Shown here one piece after another: positions 11,051 to 19,338 of a DNA stretch of 64,000 nt. Below the pieces are notes generated by a model. That model did no database searches. It was given only the letters and a program-made list of their open reading frames with translations, and was not told the origin of the DNA. A program made the position numbers and the translations under genes. The DNA comes from Prorocentrum cordatum (Eukaryota; Sar; Dinophyceae; Prorocentrales; Prorocentraceae), in the NCBI GenBank assembly GCA_963575745.1, contig CAUYUJ010022392.1, forward strand, positions 1,437,664-1,501,663, in the 5' to 3' direction. Positions within the stretch are counted from its first letter, which is position 1; each line of letters opens with the position of its first letter.

Positions 11051-12212
11051 GACCACTCTGGCTCCGCGTTGGGCTTGAAGATGTGGCCAATCGACTTGTT
11101 GATACCAACACGCGTCCAGCCCCGAGAGGTGAGCGCGGCATGAAAGTAGCAGAGCACGGGGTCGCGGCCAGGCTGAGGTTCGAGTCGCAGCACGGGGTTC
11201 CAGTTCTCAGATAACCAACCATTCTGCCGATCGAAGAAGCACTTGCACTGCGGGTGTATCTCACGAAGCACGCTCGTAACCTTCTTGCCAGCGATCTCAA
11301 GCTTGATCTGGTACGGCGACTTATCTGGCCCGATGTGCAGCTGCGTTGAGCCGCCAGGGGCAGCTGGCACAGGAAGCGCATCCACTGGCCCTTGCCGAGG
11401 CGAAGCGCAGCCAGGGCCTGGGAGACGCGCTTGCAGGCGAGGCCGACGGCGCCTGTGAACTAAATGACGAAAATTCGGTCCTGTTCATCTCCTTCAATCT
11501 TGAAGCCTTCGATCTTCGCGTCTTGGAGCCATTTCTCGACTGAGGTGACCACATCCTTCTTACAAACCATCGTGGGCGCGACGGTTTTGAGGATGGTGCC
11601 GTCAACGCTGCGCTTGAAGCCAATGCTGGCGGGCTTGGGAGGCTGCGGGACTTTGTTGGCCATGGCGAGCTCCTTGCGCATTTCCTCCAACGAGCTCTGC
11701 ATGTCGGCAAACTGCCTGGCGAGGGTCTCGGTGCGAGCGTCCACGTCGTCGATCTTGGCAGCCACGGTGTCCAACTGGCGCTGGATGCGCTGCTCGAGAT
11801 CGTTGAGTTCCGTTCGCAACTGAGCCTCCATTTCGTTCTTGCAGTTCCCAGGGACGGCCTTGATCGCGTTCTCGAGTTTGTGGACGGCAGCCATAACTGG
11901 GTCCACAGCCTTGCCAGCAGCGTCGGCCGCGGAGGCAGCAGCGATAGAGGCCAGGTCGTCCTTGAGGGTCTTGAACTCCTGCGGGAGGCGCTTGCCGAGC
12001 TGCTCGGCAATGAGGCCATTGATGTGGGCGCCCCAGTCATCGTCGGCCATGTCGTATGCCTCATCTTCAGCATCGGAGCCGCGACGGCTCGACCTTGAGC
12101 GATCATCATCCACCCGACCGCCAGCAGGAACATAATCATCAGCACCACCCCGCGCAGCTGCTGGGCGCCCCGCTGCAAGAGGTTTCTTCTTGCGCTTTGG
12201 GCGCTCCGCCAT
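11044..12212 (-). pseudogene. LINE ORF1: coiled-coil RNA-binding-type protein
   Basis: From ATG 12212 the frame runs 250 codons: a basic start (MAERPKRKKK), an acidic linker, then a clear coiled coil over residues ~100-190 and the beginning of an alpha/beta domain (DVVTSVEKWLQDAKIEGF...RIFVI). A TAG at 11460-11462 and a frameshift near 11340-11385 interrupt it. The remainder (KITSVL-like strand, NWNPVLRLEP, ALTSRGWTRVG) continues to 11044. Coiled coil plus a small fold matches the ORF1 proteins of LINEs, which package the RNA. Confidence 0.65.
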
Positions 12213-12399
12213 TCGGGGGCATGCGCGGGACGCGCGCGCCGAAGCTCGACGCGTTGGACCGACAGGAACGGGAAACGCCTCCGTTTACCCACCGACCCGA
12301 GCGCAGGGAAGGTGGACGAAAGAGAGAGCGCCAGACTTCAAGAAGTCTTGCCAGCCGCGGACTAGCGGTATCCACTGGGTTTCCAGGGGAAACTTGCAT

Positions 12400-12421
12400 C
12401 TTGAGCCAAAATGGCTACGGA
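12400..12421 (-). other. Complete dinoflagellate spliced-leader sequence at the LINE 5' end
   Basis: The reverse complement of 12400-12421 is the full 22-nt DinoSL (first base T, then CCGTAGCCATTTTGGCTCAAG minus none). DinoSL is trans-spliced onto mRNAs, so its presence in genomic DNA next to an element marks reverse transcription of a processed transcript. It abuts the GGA array directly at its 5' side and is followed at once by ATGCAAG on the 3' side. Confidence 0.95.
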
Positions 12422-12591
12422 AGGAGGAGGAGGAGGAGGAGGAGGAGGAGGAGGAGGAGGAGGAGGAGGAGGAGGAGGAGAGGAGGGAGGAGGAGGAGGA
12501 GGAGGAGGAGGAGGAGGGGGAGGAGGAGGAGGAGGAGGAGGAGGAGGAGGACGGGGAGCAGGAGGAGGAGGAGGAGGAGGAAGAGGAGGAG
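12422..12591. repeat. (GGA)n array, right copy flanking the LINE
   Basis: About 170 bp of GGA with a few GGG, ACG and GCA interruptions. Its end is identical to the end of the left copy at 4523-4550. The two copies differ in length (113 and 170 bp), as is usual for microsatellites after duplication. Confidence 0.95.
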
Positions 12592-13357
12592 TTCCTCGCT
12601 GGTGCCGGCCCTCGCCCAGGCCTCGACACGCAGTTGCCCTCGCTCGCCGTCAAGGCAGAGGGGGCGCGACAGCTCTCGGGGGCGGGGAAAGATCTCGCGG
12701 GCGTCTGCGGCGTTGGGGGCCCCGTCCAAGAGCAGGGTGGTCCGGCTGGCCGAGGCCCCGAAGGCCCTGGAAGACGCGACCAAGGCCTATGATAGAGCCT
12801 TCGGCCTGGAGGAGACGATGCGCCTCAAGCTCGAGCAGGCGGAAAACAAGCTGCTGAAGACGGCGCAGATCGTGGCGGACGTCGAGCAGCTGGTCGAGTC
12901 CATCACGGCAGAAGGCACGCAGAAGAAGGGCCTCCAGCACCACATCATGACCATCAAGCCCGAGATGCTCAGCGCGGAGTCTCTAGCGGACTTCGGCGCG
13001 GCCTTCTGGGTGAGCCCATGCGAGGCGGACCGGGAGGTCATCGAGCAGGCGGAGCAGGTCAAGAAGCAGATGGTGCACGAGCTCCAACAGCGAACGAGCG
13101 AGTTCCTCGGACGGCTCAAGGAGCACTGCCAGCACGCGAGGGACGAGGCTGCCAGCGACCGCGCCGAGCTGCTCCAGGCCGCTAAGCAGCGCGCAAGTCG
13201 GAGGCGCCCCGGTCGCAGCCCGGCCGCCCCGGCCAGGGCTCGGCAAGCGCGTCCGCGCCCGCGCCCGCCCCGTTCCCCCATCAGCGCCACTGGCAGCGGG
13301 AGGAGGTCCAGCGGCGGCGGCGGCGGCCAAGGGTGCGGGCAAGGGCGCCAGCGTTAG
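12592..13357 (+). CDS. Cys-motif / coiled-coil protein, 3' part
   Basis: The frame continues from the Arg-coding array (Lys-Arg-Arg-Ser at its end) through a basic linker into a long coiled coil of about 150 residues (from KALEDATKAYDRAFG through LKLEQAENKLLKTAQIVADV to HARDEAASDRAELLQAAKQ), then a basic, Pro-rich tail and a stop at 13355-13357. It is in phase with the 4330-4550 ORF across the repeated array end, so it is read here as the 3' half of that gene. Without the upstream part it has no credible start of its own. Function unknown. Confidence 0.55.
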
Positions 13358-13388
13358 GTCGGTCAGATTTTGGGAGATTTGGGGAGAT

Positions 13389-13511
13389 TCGAGCAACGTG
13401 AGGTCCTCCTACAGGCGGATTTGGGGAAGAAAATTAAACATCATCCGAAAATAATAACAACGATGGAGCACGAACAATCGTCCACATCTTCCTGTAGAGG
13501 GACATGCCCGA
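13389..13511. mobile_element. Short TIR element related to 14722-16702
   Basis: The right end TGTAGAGGGACATGCCCGAC (13492-13511) is, in reverse complement, an 18/20 match to the left end of the 14722-16702 element. The left end (GGTCCTCCTACAGGCGGAT) is a poorer match. The AT-rich interior suggests a MITE derivative of the same family. Confidence 0.5.
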
Positions 13512-14721
13512 CTTGAGGCAAAGGGCGCTGGCGCGGAGGAGCAGGCGGCGGCAGCTGCCGCCAAGGCGGTGAAGGCAGCCAGAGGGACAAGAGGCTTGAG
13601 CAGGTCGGGGCAGCCAGGCGGCAGCCGCGCAGCTCAGGCGCAGCAGCCGCCCGTGGGGAGAGTGGAAGGCCAGGGGGCCGGGTCGAGGGCGCGTGCGGCT
13701 ACCGAGCGCTCGGCCAGGCAAATTCTCAGCTCGGCGGCGAGCAAGGGGGGAGGTGAGAAGGAGAAGGCCTTCTCAGAAGGCGGCGGGACGTCTGAGAAGT
13801 GTCCTGTGCCTTCGGGAAAAACTTCGGGAACTTCTCAGAAGGCTGGGGGACTTCCGCGCCTTCTGAAAAGGCCCGTCCCGTTTCACTTTCCCCCCTGGGC
13901 GCGCCGCCGAGAGAGGCCAGGGGCCTGGTCGAGGGCGTGTCGCTGCCGAGCGCTCGACCAGGCAAATCTTCATCGGCAATCTCACAACCTGGGGGAACAC
14001 TGCCAGCAAGTTCGTTCAGGAGTGGGCCAAGTGTGAGAATGAATAACTCGGTGGACGCTTAGAGCGCAGCATGAGAGGCTGGGGCCTCAAAGCCTGCTTC
14101 CCGGGGGCCCGTCAGGGCGAGCGCTCGAAGCAAGGCTCGTACGGATGCGTCTGTGTCGCGGTCCGTTCCGGGCATCAGACCACATGTTTTAGAGAGTTGG
14201 CGAAGCAAGGCGGCGCGTCGAAATCAACCGTAGTCAATGGCAGCCAGACCAATTCTTTTCTTGTCACGACAGGATCACAACCACTTGGCACTTGAAGCGA
14301 GTAAGTATCACGCCCATTTCTATTAAGAAGGGTCAATCTGATTCTAAAGAGCTGATGCCAATGAACTTGCCGCCCTGGGCTCGTGTCTTTGTACGCTTCA
14401 GGCCCCTTGGGTTGTCTCCGTAGATGTTAACGCGTTCCCCATCAGCATGAAGCCGGGTCAACCGACTCGGGTTGGCCGACTAGGCTTGAGGCCACAATTG
14501 CTACAGTAGAGGACGGGTCCACCTTCTTCAAGTAAGTTTCAGACCCGTCCCTCAAAAATTTCACACTTCTTAGTCACGGAGCAATTCCATACCTCAGAGG
14601 CCTTCGACAAGTGCCAGTTCCTTGGAAGCCCCACGTCGGACAGGTCCTAACGCTCCGAGCCGCAGTCGTGCCAGCCATGACCAGAGTCTTGTGCATGCCT
14701 GCCCTTTCGTGCATCCGTTAG
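13512..14721. other. Unassigned sequence with a diverged direct repeat
   Basis: No gene was recognised. Two ~50-bp blocks around 13680-13735 and 13928-13980 share GGTCGAGGGCG and CGAGCGCTCGRCCAGGCAAAT. Several TTCTCAGAAGGC-like motifs recur between 13765 and 13865. The stretch 14060-14720 shows nothing definite. Confidence 0.4.
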
Positions 14722-15227
14722 GTCGCGCATGTCCCCCTACAGGCGGATCTTGGGCGAAAAAATAAAAATACCCTAAAAATATGCAACTATATGCAACCAG
14801 TACAAAAAATCGTCCCCTGACTATTTCCCCACATGTTTCGTGGGGACTGGTTTTCTTCCCTGCCGCGCCGCACCCGCGCCTCACCTCCCTCTCCTCCTAT
14901 TCCTTTCTCCCCTCACCACCCGCGCGCAACACATGCACAGCACGTACATGAGACGCGTCTACACATCGCCTCACATGTTTCGTGGGGTTCTGGATTTCTT
15001 CCCTGCCGCGTCGCACCCGCGTCTCACACCTCCCCCATCACCCCTTCTCCTTCTCGCTTGCACACGGACATGCAATACGTATGCGCCACATACTGGCATC
15101 CACATGATATGCACGTCCACATACAGCCGTACACGATTCATACATCACCCTCATTGAGACACACGTCGTCGCACCCTCACCCACGCGCAACACATGCAAG
15201 GCACGCACATGGGACACGCGTATACAT

Positions 15228-16140
15228 GCGGTCTCTATGCGTTGCAGGCGCACACGGCACGGCGGGCGCAGCACTTTCTCGACGCCGCAGAGTGTGCGCA
15301 GAACGTCTCGGTAACAGAGGGAATGTGCGGGGGGTGCGGTCTCTATCCGTTGCAGGCTCGCACGGCGCAGCAGGCGTGTCATTTTCTCGACACCGGAGGG
15401 GGTGGACTGGGGGTGCGGTCTCTATGCGTTGCAGGCGCGCAGGGCACGGCAAGCGCGGCACTTTCTCGACACCAGGAGGGTGCGCAGGGGGTGCGGTCTC
15501 TATGCGTTGCAGGCGTGCAGGGCGCGCCAACGACACCAGAGGGAGTGCACTGGGGGTGCGGTCTCTATGCGTTGCAAACGCGCAGGGCACGGCAGGCGCG
15601 GCACTTTCTCGACGCCAGGATGGTGCGCAGGGGGTGCGGTCTCTATGCGTTGCAGGCGCGCAACACATGGCAGGCGTGGGAATTCTCGACACCAGAGGGA
15701 GTGCACAGGGGGTGCGGTCTCTATGCGTTGCAGGCGCGCAGGGCTCGCCAACGACACCATAGGGGGGGTACTGGGGGTGCGGTCTTTATGCGTTGCAGGC
15801 GCGCAGGGCACGTCAAGCGCGGCACTTTCTCGACACCAGGAGGGTGCGCAAGGGTTGCGGTCTCTATGCGCTGCAAGCGCGCAGGGCACGGCAGGCGTGG
15901 GAATTTCTCGGCACCTGAGGGGGTGCACAAAGGGTACGGTCTCTATGCGTTGCAGGCGCGCCAGGCACAGCGGGCGTAGCACTTTCTCGACGCGAGGGGG
16001 TGTGCGCAGGCGGTGCGGCCTCTATGCGTTTCAGTCGTACAGGGCGCGGCAAGCGTGGCAATGTCTCGATAACAGACGGGGTGCGCGGGGGGTGCGGTCT
16101 CTATCCGTTGCAGGCTCGCACGGCGCAGCAGGCGTATTAT
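15228..16140. repeat. 78-bp minisatellite
   Basis: About eleven units beginning GTGCGGTCTCTATGCGTTGC and ending in TTTCTCGACRCCAG. The period is 78 bp for most neighbours (for example 15413 to 15491 and 15634 to 15712) and 65 bp where the CGGCACTTTCTCG part is missing. Long open frames across it are only repeat translations. Confidence 0.9.
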
Positions 16141-16282
16141 TCCCCAGATGTTTCGTGGGGGTCTGGTTTTCTTCCCTGCCGCGTCGCACCCGCGTTTCTC
16201 CTTCTCCTCCCCACCCTTTTGCTCCTCCGTCTCGCTCGCACTTACACAACCGCCGTGGCAAGCGTGGCACTTTCTTGACACC

Positions 16283-16566
16283 GTAGACGGGTGCGCAAAG
16301 GGTGGTCCCCCACCGTGGTCTCTATCCGTCTCAAGATCGCAAGGCGTGGCAGGCGTGGCACTTTCTCGACACAGTAGGGGGTGCGCAGCGGGTGGTCCTT
16401 CACCGTGGTCTCTATCCGCCTCAGGGTCGCAAGGCGTGGCAGGCGTGGCAATTTCTCGACACCAAAAGGAGTGCGCAAGGGGTGGTCCCTCACCGTGGTC
16501 TCTATCCGTCTCAGGGTCGCAAGGCGTGGTTCCCCACCGTGGTCTCTATCCGTCTCAGCGTCGCAA
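16283..16566. repeat. 90-bp minisatellite
   Basis: Three full units and a partial one, each starting GGTGGTCCYYCACCGTGGTC (16301, 16391, 16481). They share GCGTGGCAGGCGTGGCA and TTTCTCGACAC with the 78-bp family, so the two arrays have a common origin. Confidence 0.9.
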
Positions 16567-16770
16567 GGCAGGCGGATTTTGGACGAACAGTAAGAACAAA
16601 TCGAACAATGCCCCCCAGAATGCCCAAACATGCTCAACACATCGTGCCTAGACTTACAGCAAAACATGTTTGAGTATTCCCCTCTAGAGGGACATGCCCG
16701 ACTTACTGCCAGGACACTCGGCTCGACCGCGCTGGCTGCAGGAGCCGTGCTAGTAAAGCCACTTGCCATT

Positions 16771-16807
16771 GGAGGAGGAGGAGGAGGAGGAGCAGGAGGA
16801 GGAGGAG
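16771..16807. repeat. (GGA)n microsatellite beside repeat copy B
   Basis: Short GGA array with one GCA interruption. Its position relative to 16808-17116 copies the arrangement at 1189-1541. Confidence 0.9.
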
Positions 16808-17116
16808 ATGTTCAATGATGAGCTGTGTTCCCAGTGTCCTGGCCCTCCCCTGGCCCAGCCCCAACGGGTGCTGCCTGCGATGGGCACTGAGGTTGCCCTG
16901 CCCACCATCCCACCATACACGTCCCCTCTCTTTGTACAGTGGAGGCCGGTCCACAAGAAACCTTCCACAAGAAACCCAACCCTGAGACCCCAGGACGTCC
17001 ATTGACTTTTGGTGTGGGGACGTCACGCTTTCCAGAGCAGAACCCTCGAAACCCAAGAAACCCAGAGCACCCTGGAGGCAAACAGGGTGTTTCTTGGCAT
17101 TGGCATCCACTGTATG
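16808..17116. repeat. Dispersed repeat family 1, copy B
   Basis: Close match to 1241-1541 with small indels (for example an extra CCACCATCCCACCATA-like insertion near 16900). Same orientation and same left-flanking microsatellite. Confidence 0.9.
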
Positions 17117-17747
17117 ACCCACCTTGGGTGTGCACCAAATGCGGGTGCAGGGCGATGCGGGGGGAGGGCTACCTGTGGGACTTGGCTACATAGAGAGAGA
17201 GAGAGAGAGCAAGCCCGCGAGAGGCGACCCCCCCACTAAGATGGGTTCGTGGGTCCTTCAGCGTGGTTCGGAAGGGAGGACGCTCAAATGATGCCCCCCT
17301 GATGTAGCGCGTGCCGACAGAGTCGGCTTGGAGTTATCCTTAGGTAATCCGCCTCATCCTCCTCCCCCTCCTGCATCTCGTCCTCCTCTGGAGGAACGTA
17401 ACAATACCGATACCGCTACGGGATGCACTCTGACCCGAATTCCGAGGATAATCTAGCCGTGGCGACGAGGGCTCTCCAGGACGAGCAGCAATATCCGTAC
17501 CTGTTCGTTCTCGGGGTCGCAGTACAAGCCCATAGCCCATGGGCGCTCCTCGCTTTCCCCCTTCTCCTCCTCCTGCTGCTGCTCTTCTTCGTAATCTTTT
17601 TATGATCATTATTGTTTCCTCCTCCTCCTCCTGCAAAACATCTTCCTCCACGTGGTGCACGACGCTCAGGGATAGATGCACAGAACTATATGGTGAGTCG
17701 GAAGCTTCTGCCCACCACTCGGTCGGTGGACGGATCCTTCCCCTCCT
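17117..17747. other. Unassigned sequence
   Basis: Contains a short (GA)n at about 17192-17210 and TCC-rich patches. The minus strand shows a Glu-rich frame near 17600-17681 that may be a degraded continuation of the Cys-rich gene at 17748-18167. Confidence 0.35.
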
Positions 17748-18167
17748 TCAGCAGCCCGAGGGGCTTCTCTCCGCCTTCGTCTCGGGGGCCCAGCCCCCAG
17801 GCAAGCGGAGATGCGCAGTGCCGAAATCTGCGCAGGCGGAACACCAGATGAGAGAGGGGCCCAGAAGCCACAGCCGGTGGCTCCCGTCGGCCATCCTGGC
17901 CAGCATGGGCAGCCCCGAACACGGCAAGGCGCACATGGCCCGTACCGATAGGCCGCGTGCGCCACAGCAGGTGCAGAGGTATACCTTGCACCTCTTGCCG
18001 ACTGGTTCCACCGCATGCACCGCGGAGGTCAGGTGCAGGGGGTCAAAGCTGGGGCAGCGGGTCCTCTTGACCCGCTGACAGTCGGGAAGATCACACGGCC
18101 CAGGTCTAGTGGGCCTTGGTTTTCCGAGCACGATGCTTTCGAGGCCACAAAACCTGCGCCACAACAA
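17748..18167 (-). pseudogene. Cys-rich zinc-finger-like protein fragment
   Basis: A 139-codon frame carries CPSFDPLHL, then RCKVYLCTCCGARG, CALPCSGLPMLARM and a second pair in LIWCSACADFG. The spacing C-x2-C ... C-x2-C with intervening Trp and Gly looks metal-binding. The frame ends abruptly and similar sequence resumes in another frame (about 17666-17740), so it is probably a relic. The family is not named here. Repeated small Cys-rich proteins of this style are often carried by mobile elements in dinoflagellates (my recollection, not tested). Confidence 0.4.
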
Positions 18168-18169
18168 AA

Positions 18170-18318
18170 ACTCCTCCTCCTCCTCCTCCTCCTCCCTTTC
18201 CTCCTCCCTTTCCTCCTCCTTCTCGTCCTCATCCTCCTCCCTTTCCTCTCCGTCCTCCTATTCCTCCTCCTCGTCCTCCTTCCTCCTCCTCCCTTCCCTC
18301 CTCCTCCTCCTGCTCCTC
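18170..18318. repeat. (TCC)n-rich microsatellite
   Basis: Degenerate TCC array with TCG and TTC variants, followed by the GCG-rich stretch 18355-18450. Confidence 0.9.
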
Positions 18319-18487
18319 ATTATTTGTGCTGCTGCGGCCGCATTTTTTAGCTTCTTCGCACGCGCGAGCGCGAGCGCGAAGAGGGCGCGAGCGCCACTCA
18401 CGGCGCGCCGGTCGCGAGCGCGTGCTGCCGCCGCCGCGCGGCGTCGAGCAGCTTGCTCTCCAGTTGCTCTATCTGGGGCCCAGGGGG

Positions 18488-18588
18488 GGAAGAGGAGGAG
18501 GAGGAGGAGGAGGAGGAGGAGGAGAAGCAGGAGGTGGCGGAGGAGGAGGAAGAGGAGAAGGAGGAGGGAGAAGGAGGAGGAGGGGGAC
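18488..18588. repeat. (GGA)n microsatellite
   Basis: Degenerate GGA array directly left of dispersed repeat family 2 (18589-18960), the same arrangement as at 41764-42070. Confidence 0.9.
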
Positions 18589-18960
18589 CAATGGAAACCC
18601 AAGGCTCATCAACGATGTTGGAATACACCCCCCCTCCAAGCTCCCTCTTCATAGGCCCCTACAAGGTTTCATGTCCACTGTGAGAAGTGCCCCGTTTGGG
18701 GACATCCGTGTGAAAATCCTGAAGCGTGACAAAACACCACTCTCAGAAGTTCAACGCCACGAATCACTCAAACTGCTACGTCTTGACGATTCTGAGTCGT
18801 GCCGGAACACCACTCCTGGGATTTCAACGTCGCGAATCGACGTTACTGTTGCGTCCTGGCAATCCTGAACCGCGCCAAGGCACCATGCCTTGGACTTCAA
18901 CACCGCGAATCAACGTGATTCCTGCGCCCTGAAAATCCCAAATCGTGCCGTCAGACAAGT
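18589..18960. repeat. Dispersed repeat family 2, copy A
   Basis: Shares CTCATCAACGATGTTGGAATAC and TTGACGATTCTGA blocks with 41786-42070. The second half is itself a degenerate tandem repeat of about 66-68 bp marked by CGCGAATCRACGT and GGGATTTCAACGTC-like pieces. Confidence 0.8.
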
Positions 18961-19032
18961 TCCGGGACGTCGGCCATTAGCCTGGCTTGATTTAAGGCGA
19001 AGTTTTCGGACTCAACCGACTCAACCTGTTTT

Positions 19033-19320
19033 TGCATCATTTTCATCATCATCGTCATCATCGTCGTCATGATATTCATCATCGTCCGCGTCATCGCCAT
19101 CATCATCACCATCTCCTCATCATCGTCATCATCATAATATCCATCATCATATCCTCGTCATCGTCATCATCATGTAGTGATGAGGATGATTAAATTAAGA
19201 CTCGCATGACGATGATGGCGGCGTGAACATGTTGATGATGATAATGATGGCGATGACGATGATGATGAAGCCGATGATGATTGCGATGATGATGGCGATG
19301 AAGATGATGATTTCGGACAG
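19033..19320. repeat. ATC/GAT microsatellite
   Basis: CAT/ATC repeats to about 19170, then GAT repeats to 19312, giving a long imperfect inverted arrangement. The preceding GGCTTGATTTAAGGCGAA and ACTCAACCGACTCAAC blocks recur next to the GAT array at 40742-41100. Confidence 0.9.
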
Positions 19321-19338
19321 CGCGGGCCGTGCTGCCTA

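Larger units (their letters stand above)
4551..12421 (-). mobile_element. LINE (non-LTR retrotransposon), 7.87 kb, 5'-complete, decayed
   Basis: Read on the minus strand the order is DinoSL (12421-12400), leader, ORF1 with coiled coil (12212-11044), apurinic-type endonuclease (about 11050-9937), reverse transcriptase (9956-8382), thumb plus CCHC-type finger (8613-7062) and a C-terminal region (7025-4594). Only 43 nt follow the last stop before the (TCC)n array. No poly(A) tail is present. Domain order ORF1-EN-RT-zinc finger is that of the endonuclease-bearing LINE clades. Multiple stops and frameshifts mean this copy is not autonomous. Flanking (GGA)n arrays on both sides suggest insertion at a microsatellite. 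Confidence 0.85.
14722..16702. mobile_element. TIR-bounded element containing minisatellites
   Basis: Ends 14722-14741 and 16683-16702 are 20-bp inverted repeats with 17 matches (core GCATGTCCCYCTA). Just inside each end lies a related AT-rich block (AGGCGGATYTTGGRCGAA). The interior carries three copies of a TTTCTTCCCTGCCGCGYCGCAC block (about 14852, 14994 and 16168) and the two minisatellites at 15228-16140 and 16283-16566. No transposase is visible, so it would be non-autonomous. Confidence 0.45.

Noticed and set aside
14290-14540. Two GTAAGT splice-donor-like sites
   Set aside because: No protein-like exon precedes them on the plus strand.
15228-16566. CRISPR-like array
   Set aside because: Units are contiguous and similar along their whole length with no variable spacers, and the context is eukaryotic. 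They are minisatellites.
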